Assembly (NCBI RefSeq): GCF_000812565.1
Contig: NZ_JTAM01000041.1
Span: 26,229-90,228, forward strand
Length of the DNA stretch: 64,000 nucleotides
Source of the DNA: Flammeovirga sp. OC4
Lineage (GTDB): Bacteria > Bacteroidota > Bacteroidia > Cytophagales > Flammeovirgaceae
Reading direction: 5' to 3'
Part shown: positions 8,580-17,637 of the stretch, piece after piece
How positions within the stretch are numbered: the stretch's first letter is position 1
Layout: each line of letters opens with the position of its first letter
Notes under the pieces: generated by a model
The model's database searches: none
Told to the model about the DNA's origin: nothing
The model's input: only the letters and a program-made list of their open reading frames with translations
Translations under genes and position numbers: made by a program

Positions 8580-9143
8580 TTATTTCTGAAGCATAGTAAT
8601 ATCTTTAAATCTGAATTCTTGATAACCTTCTTCTGCCTTTTTAAAATATGCTACTTTTGTCTTTTCAGCTTGAAGTAATGTTACTTTGTAAACCGCTACT
8701 TGTTCTGTTGATGTTGGCTGTATTACAGTCCTTTTGATGACCTCACAAGCAGGTTTTATATTTGTGAAATTGGCTAAAATTTCAGCTGGGAAAGTCGCAT
8801 TTGAATGTTCCGTAATAATGAGAAAGGCTTGTCCAGTAAGATTATAATACCTCGTCTCTATCGTATCATCAAGTAAAAGAACTACCTCATAAGCATCTTC
8901 ATCAATTAGATATTCTGAAACCTCTTGATACACAGAAAAATAGTCTTCTTCAATTTGTTCAAAGCTTACCATAGAAATGCCTTCCAAGTAAGCATGAGGT
9001 TCTGTATTATAAATACCTTCTACAATCTCTTCTGCTATTTTTTCTGAATCATCCATTATATCCTCTGATAAATACCTTTTCTGGGCAAATATTGAGTGGG
9101 ATACTAACATCATAAGAATCGTAATTTGAACTATCGTTTTCAT
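8580..9143 (-). CDS. Exported protein of unknown function
   Basis: A 187-residue protein with an N-terminal signal peptide (MKTIVQITILMMLVSHSIFAQ, cleavage after FAQ at about residue 21). The mature part is acidic, mixed alpha/beta, with one cysteine. No family was recognised. It is flanked by intergenic gaps on both sides and appears to be a single transcription unit. Confidence 0.65.
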   Translation of the reverse strand: MKTIVQITILMMLVSHSIFAQKRYLSEDIMDDSEKIAEEIVEGIYNTEPHAYLEGISMVSFEQIEEDYFSVYQEVSEYLIDEDAYEVVLLLDDTIETRYYNLTGQAFLIITEHSNATFPAEILANFTNIKPACEVIKRTVIQPTSTEQVAVYKVTLLQAEKTKVAYFKKAEEGYQEFRFKDITMLQK

Positions 9144-9474
9144 CTAAATATATTTTTTTGTTATTGATAAGATGATAAACGACTGTAGTGGACTTTATTT
9201 TATACAAAAAATGGCTATAAGCATATAATATTCTACTAATTCTAAAAGAGGAAATTGAACATATTCAATACACTATCAATTCATTTTCTTTAAAACAGAA
9301 AAAGTAACTAATTCCTAAACAGGTATCAGTTACTCCATATCATTCAAAATGTGATCTTATATTTTTTGGGTTATAAAAAAGAGGGAATAGTAATTGGGTA
9401 AATTGATCATTACAATCAAAACTATCTATCGTCTTTATCTATTTCTAATTTTATCAATCTTAGGTTAAAACGTT
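9144..9474. other. Intergenic region without recognised features
   Basis: 331 AT-rich bases between two minus-strand genes. No gene, clear promoter box or strong hairpin was seen. Confidence 0.5.
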
Positions 9475-10080
9475 TTATTGAACCTTATACAAGAACATTA
9501 ATCCGTTTTGATAACTTTTACTTTCTTTCTGTGAAAGGGTAAATTGTCCCTCACTATTTTGTAGGACTTGTACGCTGTGTAAGAAGTCTAACTTGATACC
9601 ATAGGAAGATCCATTTTTTATATCGTTATCGGAATACAATTCAAAATCAAAAGAAGGATTATCTACCCTTAGATTATATTTGTTTCCGGTATGATCTACC
9701 AAATAATTACCTTCTTGTTTAATTGTTAATGTTGCAAGCCGCCCAATTTCACCTACATCTACAAAAATATCCTCCCATAAAACGGTATCTTTTGACACAA
9801 AACTCAACAAGTCAATGCTACGTTTTGAAGATGGCCTATGATAAAGTGTGTCGTTATTAATAGGTAATTGAAAAGAAATAATGTTGACACAAATCGAGTC
9901 AAAATCCATAAATGCTTGATGTATATTACCCTGCCCATCTTTACTTTCTAATCCCGTAGATTGTATATCCACCATTAAAGTGGTTGTACTTTGAGCTACA
10001 TACTGTTTCTCATATATTTTATAGGAACAGATCGCAAAAGTGATCATTATAAGAGCTATTAAAAACTTTTTCAAAACCAC
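9475..10080 (-). CDS. Membrane-anchored or exported protein of unknown function
   Basis: A 201-residue protein with one hydrophobic N-terminal segment (about residues 4-20, LIALIMITFAICSYKIY), likely an uncleaved anchor; the cysteine there lacks a good lipobox. The rest looks beta-rich. No known domain was recognised. It starts 4 bases after the stop of the barrel gene at 10085, so the two are one operon and probably act together in the envelope. Confidence 0.65.
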   Translation of the reverse strand: MVLKKFLIALIMITFAICSYKIYEKQYVAQSTTTLMVDIQSTGLESKDGQGNIHQAFMDFDSICVNIISFQLPINNDTLYHRPSSKRSIDLLSFVSKDTVLWEDIFVDVGEIGRLATLTIKQEGNYLVDHTGNKYNLRVDNPSFDFELYSDNDIKNGSSYGIKLDFLHSVQVLQNSEGQFTLSQKESKSYQNGLMFLYKVQ

Positions 10081-10084
10081 TCAA

Positions 10085-10612
10085 TTAGAATTGAAATCTT
10101 ACCATAAGTGCAAAGTCTCCTGCATCAAAATGAGAATGATTCGCCAACCACCAAGTAGGTCTCCAATCAAAACCTACAGCTATTGGAGCACCCGAAAATG
10201 CATATTGTACACCAAGATTACCTCCTAGACCAAACGGAGACCAGTCTTCAAAACGAACCGCCATACCAGCACCTCCATACACTGACAAGCCAGGCGCTGA
10301 ACTTACATTAAACATCCAATCATAATACATTGCCAATTGGAAGTTATGAGTAAAGGTACCCGTGAAGTGTAGTCTGTTTTTATTCAAATTGTAAGTCATA
10401 TCAATACCAACATCTGAAAGAAAACGAAGACCTAACTCAATTTTTCCTTTTTTACCACCATTCATATCAATTGTCCCTTGTGGCGTTTGGAATAAGTAGG
10501 TTTTATCAATTGCTCCATCTGAATTTTTAATATTCCCCAATTCTACGTCTGAAGCTTTAGCAAAATGAACTATTGCTGACATTAAAATCAAAAGTGTAAT
10601 TCTAATTTTCAT
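10085..10612 (-). CDS. Predicted small outer-membrane beta-barrel protein
   Basis: 175 residues with a signal peptide (MKIRITLLILMSAIVHFAKA) and alternating hydrophobic strands rich in Gly, Tyr and Trp: LGLRFLSDVGIDM, FTHNFQLAMYYDWMF, GLSVYGGAGMAVRF, and a final strand FALMVRFQF ending in Phe, as expected of barrel proteins. It may form an eight-stranded OmpX/OmpW-like barrel; the exact family is not clear. It is followed with a 4-base gap by the anchored protein gene at 9475. Confidence 0.72.
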   Translation of the reverse strand: MKIRITLLILMSAIVHFAKASDVELGNIKNSDGAIDKTYLFQTPQGTIDMNGGKKGKIELGLRFLSDVGIDMTYNLNKNRLHFTGTFTHNFQLAMYYDWMFNVSSAPGLSVYGGAGMAVRFEDWSPFGLGGNLGVQYAFSGAPIAVGFDWRPTWWLANHSHFDAGDFALMVRFQF

Positions 10613-10707
10613 TGTTATAGTGTTATTTGAATAATGAATGTTTCACTGTTATCGAGTGACATTATTCTTAAACTCTATTTTTGAAATGCTTATTTTAAAA
10701 AAACAGC

Positions 10708-10715
10708 TACCTTTG
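10708..10715 (+). promoter_or_regulatory. -7 promoter box for the TPR-CHAT gene
   Basis: TACCTTTG matches the Bacteroidota -7 consensus TAnnTTTG. A TTTG at 10680-10683 could be the -33 element, although the 24-base gap is longer than usual. Transcription would begin near 10722 and give a leader of about 43 bases. Confidence 0.5.
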
Positions 10716-10764
10716 ATCAAAAAACGATTATCTTAACAGGATCAACACATCTTTTTCATGCTCT

Positions 10765-13700
10765 ATGAATAAAATTTATTTTCAACTCTTCTTTTACGTT
10801 ATTTTTCAATGCCTATTCTTCCATACACTTTGGGGACAAGAATCCATGCAAACCAATGCGTTAGGAGCATTCTATTTGAATGGCAACTTAAGTGAAGAAA
10901 AGAAAATTGTACTTCAGCAACTCGAAGAAGCTGAGCTTCATCATACTCATCCAATTGAACTCGTAATTCCACTTATGAATGCTGGAAAGGTTTGTATTTT
11001 TCTAGAAAAATATAAAAAAGGGAATGAGTACTTAGAGCGTGTATTAAAAATTATTGAAGACAATACAGGTTGGCTTTACCCTGACTATGGAATAGCATTA
11101 AATTTTTATATCTACTCCAAACTAAAACTCAATGAATTAGAGAGCATTGATCATTTATTGAAGGAAGTCAATGAAGTACATCAAAAAAGTATTGGAAAGG
11201 ATAATATTAGTTACGCAAATCTGCTTTTTAATGAAGGCATATATGCTTACAAACAAAAACGCTATATAGTAGCAGAAAAGAAGGTTAACGAGGCGATCAA
11301 AATCAGTCGTAGTATGACTACCGTTTCTGAATATTATGGCCGTTATTTATTTATGGAGCTTTATCTCAATAAACTCTATTTTAAAACAGCCCGAGAAGAT
11401 CTTGCATTAGAAAACCTTCATCAAATCAAAAGTAAACTGGAATCCATTGATCACCGATCTACTTTGCTTTATGCTAAAACAATATTGTTTTTAGGGAACG
11501 CATATTTCGCTAAAGAACACTTTGAGGACAGTGAAAAACATTATGTTGAATACGAAACTGTGATTAACCAAATACTACCTGATCATAATGAATTTTTGGG
11601 TGATGTCTACAGCAGAAGAAGTGCAATAATGATGTATACTTCTCGGTTTCATGAATGCATTCCGCTTTTACAAAAAACACTAAAACTATATGACAACGAT
11701 ACAAACAAGGATAAGATCAACCGAATTAAAGTAAAACTTGCTTACTGCTATTTTGAACTCGGGATGTACGACAAGGTAGATGATGCTCTAGAAGACATCA
11801 AGGATATTACGTTTGATAAAGAAGAATACAATACGCTACTTCACATCGTAAAAACAGAAAGAGCCATGACGTTGGGGGAATACAATAAAGCTGAAATTCA
11901 TCTCTCTAAAATTCCCAACCCCATTCTTCAGGGGTCTAAATATTTATCCTATGATGAACATCTTGCTGTACAACTCAATATAAGATTGACAATTCTTTTA
12001 GGTAGGCTAAATAAAGCAGAAGTTCTACTTGGTCAATGGAAAAAATATTTGAATGAATCAAAAAGTAGCAATGAGAAATTCAATATTAATGTTGAACTCT
12101 TAGAGGTTTTTCGTTTGCTGACCAGTAATAATTATCAACAGTCCATCCTCAATTTAGAGGCTATTTTAGCGGACAATCCTGAGGTAATACCTTATGAAAA
12201 CTTTATCATTCATCTCTTTCTTGGACATGCCTATTATGCAAATAAGGATTTAAAGTTGGCTAAAACTACTTTACTAAAAGCACTTGAAATTGGAAAAGAA
12301 ATAAAGTATACAGACTATCAAGTTGATATATTAAAAGTCAAGACCTATTTACTGAATATCAAAGTAGAAGAAGGAGAATTTGATGGAGTCGAAAAAAGTT
12401 TTAAGAAGATATTATCGCATATAGAAACAAGTCATATTCTTTATTCAAAAGCATTGAGTGATCTGGCGTACTTTTATTCTGCTCAAAATAAATGGGACCT
12501 TGCTTACCAAACCATTCATCAAGCTATACAAAACAGAACGGCACTTTATTATGATTATTTTGCATCAGCTAGTGAAGTCGATAAAAGGTTATACCTCCGA
12601 AAAACGAAGTATGCATTTGATATCTTTTACGACTTATTAATGAGGTGTGATGCCTCTACCAAAGAGAAATTTATTGCTCAAGCTTATGATATTCAATTGA
12701 TGAATTATCAATTTTATTGGTTGGATGCTCAAGAGAGAAATTCAAAATTATATCATTTTCAACAAAATAGAAGAAACCATCATTATCCTTCTTACCTTAC
12801 CCAACTTAACTTGATGAAGTCAAGAATTTCAACTTTTAAGTTTGCCTCTTCATCAGATCAAGAAAAATATCAAAACGAGTGGATTATTACTGACTTAAGA
12901 GCTGGAAACTTAGAAAAGACATTAATCAGAGCCTCGGCTCAAATTGATGATGAAAGAAACCATAAACTTTATACTTGGAAAGACATTAAAAGCCAACTGC
13001 ATGAGCATGAAGTTGTAATTGAAATTGTAAAAGCTCAACTCTATGAAACGACTCAAAAGGCTCATTATTTTGCATTATTGATTTCAAAAAATAGTACCTC
13101 GCCTGAATTTATCCCCCTTGAAAAAGCAGACGTTTTAGAAACAAAGGGTTATGCTTCTTACTTAAGTGAGATGACTTCTAGACGTTCCCTTGTACTTCAT
13201 GAAGAACATGAATATGACACCTATGAGCTCTTTTGGGCACCCATTCAACGTAAAATAGATAAACTTAAAATAAATCCTTCTTCTATTTATCTAATCAATG
13301 ATGGCATTTACAGACTGATAAACCTCAACACACTTAAGAATAAAAAAACGGATAAATATATTTTAGAGACGCATGCTATTGTTCCATTGGTATCTTCTGC
13401 AAAATTGATGGATGATGATCAAATTGAATTCAAAGAAAAAACAGCAGTATTATTGGGGAACCCTGATTTTTCAAAGAAGGTAGAAAATAGCAGAGGAATG
13501 CTTTCTAATTTTAGAATATCAGACCTTCCTGGTACCCAGAAAGAAGTAGATCAAATAAGTACTATTTTGAAAAATGACGATTGGAATGTTGAATTATTTA
13601 CTCAAGAAAACGCTACTGAAACAAATATTAAAAACATAAAATCATCACCTGACATCCTTCATATTGCTACTCACGGCTTCTTTTTTAATCAAAATACAAA

Positions 13701-14124
13701 TAAAAATATCAACAGTTCACTCTTTCAATCAGGTCTTATATTAAGTGAACTTAGCTCAAAACCTTTTGATGAAAAGTTTAAAGAAGGCAATGATGGCATT
13801 CTATCGGCCTATGAGGTTTTAAATCTTAATCTCACCAATACTAAACTTTTAATACTTTCAGCGTGTAAAACAGGTATCACAAATTCGTTTGATGACGAAG
13901 AAGTATTGGGCTTAAAGTTTTCATTCCATACAGCTGGAGTCAAAAGTATGATCATGAGTTTGTGGGATGTCGATGATTTTGCGACTCAAAAATTGATGAG
14001 CAATTTTTATCGTTATTTCATTGGTGGAAGGTCTAAAAACGAAGCCTTCCGAATGGCACAATTAAATATGCTTGAAGAGTTTGGCAGCCCGTATTATTGG
14101 GGAGCTTTTACCATCACGAATTAA
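10765..14124 (+). CDS. Exported TPR-CHAT protease-like protein
   Basis: A 1119-residue protein. Residues 1-24 form a signal peptide (ending HTLWGQ). About 35-620 is a helical array of tetratricopeptide-like repeats. The last ~350 residues are a CHAT domain, the caspase/separase-like peptidase fold, with the catalytic dyad H970 (LHIATHGFFF) and C1034 (LILSACKTG) both present. CHAT enzymes cleave protein partners; in TPR-CHAT proteins the repeats hold or sense the partner. The signal peptide implies a periplasmic or surface location. No gasdermin-like or Cas gene is adjacent; neighbours are envelope proteins. Its stop overlaps the convergent gene at 14121 by 4 bases. Confidence 0.87.
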   Translation: MNKIYFQLFFYVIFQCLFFHTLWGQESMQTNALGAFYLNGNLSEEKKIVLQQLEEAELHHTHPIELVIPLMNAGKVCIFLEKYKKGNEYLERVLKIIEDNTGWLYPDYGIALNFYIYSKLKLNELESIDHLLKEVNEVHQKSIGKDNISYANLLFNEGIYAYKQKRYIVAEKKVNEAIKISRSMTTVSEYYGRYLFMELYLNKLYFKTAREDLALENLHQIKSKLESIDHRSTLLYAKTILFLGNAYFAKEHFEDSEKHYVEYETVINQILPDHNEFLGDVYSRRSAIMMYTSRFHECIPLLQKTLKLYDNDTNKDKINRIKVKLAYCYFELGMYDKVDDALEDIKDITFDKEEYNTLLHIVKTERAMTLGEYNKAEIHLSKIPNPILQGSKYLSYDEHLAVQLNIRLTILLGRLNKAEVLLGQWKKYLNESKSSNEKFNINVELLEVFRLLTSNNYQQSILNLEAILADNPEVIPYENFIIHLFLGHAYYANKDLKLAKTTLLKALEIGKEIKYTDYQVDILKVKTYLLNIKVEEGEFDGVEKSFKKILSHIETSHILYSKALSDLAYFYSAQNKWDLAYQTIHQAIQNRTALYYDYFASASEVDKRLYLRKTKYAFDIFYDLLMRCDASTKEKFIAQAYDIQLMNYQFYWLDAQERNSKLYHFQQNRRNHHYPSYLTQLNLMKSRISTFKFASSSDQEKYQNEWIITDLRAGNLEKTLIRASAQIDDERNHKLYTWKDIKSQLHEHEVVIEIVKAQLYETTQKAHYFALLISKNSTSPEFIPLEKADVLETKGYASYLSEMTSRRSLVLHEEHEYDTYELFWAPIQRKIDKLKINPSSIYLINDGIYRLINLNTLKNKKTDKYILETHAIVPLVSSAKLMDDDQIEFKEKTAVLLGNPDFSKKVENSRGMLSNFRISDLPGTQKEVDQISTILKNDDWNVELFTQENATETNIKNIKSSPDILHIATHGFFFNQNTNKNINSSLFQSGLILSELSSKPFDEKFKEGNDGILSAYEVLNLNLTNTKLLILSACKTGITNSFDDEEVLGLKFSFHTAGVKSMIMSLWDVDDFATQKLMSNFYRYFIGGRSKNEAFRMAQLNMLEEFGSPYYWGAFTITN

Positions 14125-14591
14125 AATATTTTACCTAATTGTGTATTTTTCTGCCAATGAGATTGAACCTCGTAGGGTATCTGTCTATAATACTCCCTTT
14201 CAAGAGGACCTATATTTCCCATTGAAAAAGGTTTACCAATACGGACACCTATCTCCCTCATCTTTTGAAGCATTTTTTCATCTTTTGCATATTTCTGTTC
14301 TTGAAGGATAAAAGAAAGTTCTGTCAAAAATTCTTCAAGGGATAAAGACTTTACTTTTTCTAAAGAAGGGTTAGAAAATACAGACTCTTTTGAATTTAAA
14401 TTTTGCTGTTTCTTTGCCTTTTGGCTGTAATAAAACAGTACAATTGGAAACCCAAAATTATAGATATCCTCAATTTTCCGAGCATTTTCTGAAACTAGAT
14501 CTGTAGAGCGTTGAATCTCTCTACAAGCATTAAAAGCAGTAAGAATACCTACAATACCAAGAATAATCAGTAAGCGATTATTGAATTCCAT
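14121..14591 (-). CDS. Membrane-anchored protein of unknown function
   Basis: 156 residues with one N-terminal hydrophobic segment (about 6-20, LLIILGIVGILTAFNAC) and a following cysteine that could be a weak lipobox. The rest is charged, helix-prone and probably coiled (KAKKQQNLNSKESVF onward). No family recognised. The 3' end overlaps the stop codon of the convergent CHAT gene by 4 bases, so the transcripts would be antisense at their ends. Confidence 0.6.
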   Translation of the reverse strand: MEFNNRLLIILGIVGILTAFNACREIQRSTDLVSENARKIEDIYNFGFPIVLFYYSQKAKKQQNLNSKESVFSNPSLEKVKSLSLEEFLTELSFILQEQKYAKDEKMLQKMREIGVRIGKPFSMGNIGPLEREYYRQIPYEVQSHWQKNTQLGKIF

Positions 14592-14734
14592 TTTCCTAAT
14601 TACAATTTATTGAAGAATAAAACATCAAACCTTATTGAAGAGTGCAATGATTTGATGAGAGTTATAAATAGAAACGGGAATTTGAATCCTTACTTTGTAT
14701 AAATTCTGGTGATCTAGTGTAAAAAAATGGTTAT

Positions 14735-14766
14735 TAAAAAAGGAACCTCTTATTTTGAGATTCCTT
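14735..14766 (-). terminator. Intrinsic terminator of the thiamine-binding-type gene
   Basis: On the minus strand AAGGAATCTC (14766-14757) pairs with GAGGTTCCTT (14749-14740), 10 pairs with one G-U, loop of 7, followed by a T-run. It lies 9 bases after the stop at 14775. Confidence 0.65.
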
Positions 14767-14774
14767 CTAGATCA

Positions 14775-15083
14775 TTAGTCAACTTTACCAATCCTTTTTT
14801 CAATTGATTCCGTTTTAGACTTAATCATATTTGATTTATTCTTGTTGTAATCCATGTTCATGACACAATAAATACGATCTGAAATTGGATCCATAATTTT
14901 ATAAGCTTCATCCACTACTTTCAATAATTCAGTAACTGTTTCGGCTTCAATGACTGTACCCATAGGTGAAAACTGATAAGTCAAACCCGACTCCTTTATG
15001 TGTTGAACCACTTTACTTACATATTCACCAATATGATCTCCCTTGTCAATGGGGAAGATCGCAAAATTCATAATAGCTCCCAT
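14775..15083 (-). CDS. MTH1187/YkoF-type thiamine-binding protein
   Basis: 102 residues of the small ferredoxin-like MTH1187 family: N-terminal strand MNFAIFPIDKGDHIGEYV, the central YQFSPMGTVIEAE, which is the most conserved family motif, and a helical C-terminus ending ESIEKRIGK. Related proteins bind thiamine or hydroxymethylpyrimidine; here it is a single cytoplasmic gene with no transporter adjacent. Met5 is an alternative start. A TAnnTTTG promoter lies about 30 bases upstream. Confidence 0.82.
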   Translation of the reverse strand: MGAIMNFAIFPIDKGDHIGEYVSKVVQHIKESGLTYQFSPMGTVIEAETVTELLKVVDEAYKIMDPISDRIYCVMNMDYNKNKSNMIKSKTESIEKRIGKVD

Positions 15084-15110
15084 AAAATGTGTTTGTTTTT
15101 ACGTTCAGCA

Positions 15111-15138
15111 CAAATTTAGAAGTAATAATGAATCCAAA
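15111..15138 (-). promoter_or_regulatory. Promoter of the thiamine-binding-type gene
   Basis: On the minus strand TTTG (15138-15135) is followed after 16 bases by TAAATTTG (15118-15111), matching -33 and -7 of the Bacteroidota promoter; the start codon follows within 30 bases. Confidence 0.5.
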
Positions 15139-15139
15139 C

Positions 15140-15595
15140 CTATTTTATTTGACTAGATTTTTTGGGGGAAGATAATTTCTCGTACCATACTACAAAAAAG
15201 ATATCATATTCATCCCCCACTTTTTCACGACTCAGTTCATATTCCACCCCAGTTTCTTTATGAATGAAGAATTTCATGGTCGTATCCCCATAGTGAAGTA
15301 CACTGTCAAACTTGATATCATATTCTTTGGTAATCTCCTTTTCAAAAGATGAAATATTCGATTTAGTTAGGGTAGTCGGAATTTGTGAATCTTCATTTAC
15401 AGGTTGGTACATCACACCGCAGGTAACATCGGTCTCTTCGTCCTCAATAGGCATGACTTGAAATAATTGATCATTGATTTGTGTAAAAGTACTTTTTTGA
15501 TCTCGTTCTCCTAATTGAATTCCTTCAATTTCTTGAGCAAATAGATTTTGGGTAAAAACAAATAAACCAGCTGTTACGATTAATTTATAAATCAT
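15140..15595 (-). CDS. Exported protein of unknown function
   Basis: The start was placed at 15595 because MIYKLIVTAGLFVFTQNLFAQ is a normal signal peptide; an in-frame Met 33 bases upstream (15628) would bury it. The mature part of about 130 residues is acidic and mixed alpha/beta (KEITKEYDIKFDSVLHYGD, MKFFIHKETGVEYE). One cysteine lies in DVTCGVMYQ. No family recognised. It reads toward the thiamine-binding-type gene but ends before that gene's promoter. Confidence 0.6.
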   Translation of the reverse strand: MIYKLIVTAGLFVFTQNLFAQEIEGIQLGERDQKSTFTQINDQLFQVMPIEDEETDVTCGVMYQPVNEDSQIPTTLTKSNISSFEKEITKEYDIKFDSVLHYGDTTMKFFIHKETGVEYELSREKVGDEYDIFFVVWYEKLSSPKKSSQIK

Positions 15596-15830
15596 TAGAA
15601 TAATAAAATTTAGTTTAAATACTAACATTATTGTTTACTCCTATTTTACATTTGGGGTTTTCTAATTGATTCTATATAGTTTAATGAATAATAGTTGTTA
15701 GGAATAATTTAAAGGCATTATAAAATTTTACTGACTAATATCACTCAATAATTTTATAAAACAATGTAGCTAATGTGTGGTAAACTACAACTTTTAATTG
15801 ACCCATTCTGCAAGCATTTATAGGATCTAC

Positions 15831-15940
15831 TTTCAAACTTCATTCTTCTTCATTTTGTCTTAACACAAAAACGAAGCAAAAAAGTCAAGGCTTAAAAGTC
15901 AAAAGCTTAATTCCATACCTCTCGCCTAAATGATTTTAAA
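15831..15940. repeat. Dispersed intergenic repeat, copy A
   Basis: This stretch shares TTTCAAACTT, TTTTGTCTT, GCAAAAAA, AGGCTTA, AAGTC and ATGATTTTAAA, in the same order, with 48945-49062. Copy A carries an extra ~11 bases (around ACACAAAAACG) that make a small hairpin with the preceding TTTTGT. It is non-coding on both strands. Confidence 0.6.
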
Positions 15941-16281
15941 CTCGCTAAAGATCAAACAAGAAAATCATTTTTAATGGCTCAATACATGAAATTCTTAACG
16001 CTTTTCCATTCAAGGCCGAGGTCATTACTACTAAATGATAGGATCATTACACATAAAAAAGGCAAGGTTTTTTATAATAATCTTCTAAAATGCTGTGCTG
16101 TATGGATGTTACATTGCAACATCCTCGCGAAACACAATACACTACCATATACCCTTCATAAAAAGAGATGCATAATTTAGTTTACAGTGTAGTCGCAAAA
16201 CACCTTAAATTGTAAGGAGGAATTTATTTGAATTGGTGAAATATGAAGTGGAAATTTTTCTTTCAAACTATATTTAAAAAA

Positions 16282-16304
16282 AACATCACTCATGAAGTGA
16301 TGTT
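16282..16304 (-). terminator. Terminator after the DinB/eda operon
   Basis: Arms AACATCACT (16282-16290) and AGTGATGTT (16296-16304) pair perfectly over 9 bases with a 5-base loop. A-rich and T-rich flanks allow function on both strands. It lies about 170 bases after the last stop (16473) of the minus-strand operon. Confidence 0.7.
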
Positions 16305-16472
16305 TTTCTATTCCCAATAATTGGGATTCTAACTACTTTTGTAACTTAATAAATGTTGAAACAAATTTAGTCAGTAGTATTACGCAGCGCAATAACCATT
16401 TTTGAGTATTTTTTCTGATTTTTTTAATTATTTCGTACTATGAAAAATAGGAAAATACTAAAAATCAAATAC

Positions 16473-16982
16473 CTACATTTTCTTTCCCAAGAATACATTT
16501 ACGCCTTTTGGCTGAGGATTTCCTGCAATTCTTCTCCAACTAACCACTTGTCCTACATGGGTCAAAGCATCTGCGATTTGACCATTGATTAAATACCAAA
16601 AGGGAAAAGATTGTGTAGCCCCATTATAGTTGTGGTTTTCTAAGGATTGAGGGTCCATTTTTCTTAAATATTGGCCTAACTCCCAATATAGGTCTAAGGT
16701 TTCTTTACGGTATTCCTCGAAACTTGACAACTCTTTTTTAGCAGAAATACTATTGGTCAAAACCTTATGAGCAGCAAAAGCCAAATCATAAATATGCCCA
16801 ATTAATTCTAGCATATTTCTGCTCGACTCAACGGGTCTAAATTCAATTTCGTTTTCAGAAAGGCCTTCTGTTGCCCAATGATACCTAAAACCAAGTCCAT
16901 CCACCAACCTGCTTAAAATAGTAGCCGCATTGGTTACTTCGGGAAGTTTTGGTATTTCATAATAGGGAAGTTCTTTGTTCAT
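16473..16982 (-). CDS. DinB-fold protein
   Basis: 169 residues with the four-helix DinB/YfiT pattern: a first helix with FRYHWATEGL, LIGHIYDLAFAAHKVL with the metal-site-type histidine, and a late TQSFPFWYLINGQIADALTHVGQVV with another. The family includes thiol-dependent transferases and metal-binding proteins; substrate unknown. Its ATG overlaps the TAA of eda (TAATG), so it is translationally coupled to the aldolase. Confidence 0.75.
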   Translation of the reverse strand: MNKELPYYEIPKLPEVTNAATILSRLVDGLGFRYHWATEGLSENEIEFRPVESSRNMLELIGHIYDLAFAAHKVLTNSISAKKELSSFEEYRKETLDLYWELGQYLRKMDPQSLENHNYNGATQSFPFWYLINGQIADALTHVGQVVSWRRIAGNPQPKGVNVFLGKKM

Positions 16983-17635
16983 TATTTTAAAATGGTTTTG
17001 ATCTCTTTTAGCTTTGCATAAAGCTTCTTAAAATGCGCTAGTAACTCTTCTTCTTTTCCTTCTAGCATTAGTTCTGGAGTGAATAAAGCACTTCCTCCCA
17101 TTCCTACTCCATACACACCTATATTGAAATATTCAAACAAATTGTCTTGGTTGATTCCTCCCATTGGTAGAAGTGGAACTTCATTTAAAGGGCCTTTGAT
17201 GTCCTTTATGTACTTAGGACCTAATTGAGAACATGGAAATACTTTGACTGCTTTTGCTCCTAGTTGCCATGCTTTATAAATCTCAGAAGGTGTAAATGCA
17301 CCCGGAAAAATAGGTGTGTTACTTGTTTTGCACTTCTCAAATAACTCTTCATTTAAAATAGGAGTAACAATAAAATTAGCTCCGGCATGCATTGCTTTTT
17401 GAAGGTCTTGTACCGAACAAACCGTACCTGCTCCAATATTTAGATTTGGGAAATGTTGGATTGCATTATGGATCAATACTTCAGCCTTTGGTGTGTTCAT
17501 TGTAATTTCTAAGGTGGTAAACCCTGCCTCTTCATACAATGGTAAAATTCTCTTTAGCGTTTCCCAATCTACACCTCTCAAAACACCCATAATAGGTGCT
17601 CTTTCAAAAGCACTTGATGAAAATGTATCTATCAT
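16982..17635 (-). CDS. eda: KDPG/KHG aldolase
   Basis: 217 residues, the usual length of bifunctional 2-keto-3-deoxy-6-phosphogluconate / 4-hydroxy-2-oxoglutarate aldolase, which splits KDPG into pyruvate and glyceraldehyde-3-phosphate. Family motifs are present: GFTTLEITMNTP with the catalytic-site Glu, GAGTVCSVQDLQKAMHAGA, FIVTPILNEE, FPGAFTPSEI, and the Schiff-base lysine in AKAVKVFPCSQLGP. No edd, kdgK or uronate genes are in the window. It lies between two DinB-fold genes with gaps of 2 and -1 bases. Confidence 0.93.
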   Translation of the reverse strand: MIDTFSSSAFERAPIMGVLRGVDWETLKRILPLYEEAGFTTLEITMNTPKAEVLIHNAIQHFPNLNIGAGTVCSVQDLQKAMHAGANFIVTPILNEELFEKCKTSNTPIFPGAFTPSEIYKAWQLGAKAVKVFPCSQLGPKYIKDIKGPLNEVPLLPMGGINQDNLFEYFNIGVYGVGMGGSALFTPELMLEGKEEELLAHFKKLYAKLKEIKTILK

Positions 17636-17637
17636 TT

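Larger units (their letters stand above)
15596..16472. other. Long intergenic region with a dispersed repeat and a terminator
   Basis: About 880 bases with no convincing gene. It contains a repeat copy (15831-15940) also found near 48945, and a strong terminator hairpin (16282-16304) followed by a second small hairpin (16312-16326). Confidence 0.6.

Noticed and set aside
10765..14124. TPR-CHAT protein as part of a CRISPR-guided (craspase) complex
   Set aside because: No Cas gene or array is in the window and the protein has a signal peptide, which does not fit a cytoplasmic CRISPR complex.
15974..16180. Open frame of 68 codons on the + strand
   Set aside because: Its composition is unlike the neighbouring genes, it lies in a region with a repeat and terminators, and has no recognisable domain, promoter or conserved start.
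16216..16315. Strong AAGGAGG-like sequence before a 25-codon frame
   Set aside because: Shine-Dalgarno sites are rarely used in Bacteroidota, and the frame runs through the terminator hairpin; it is probably chance.
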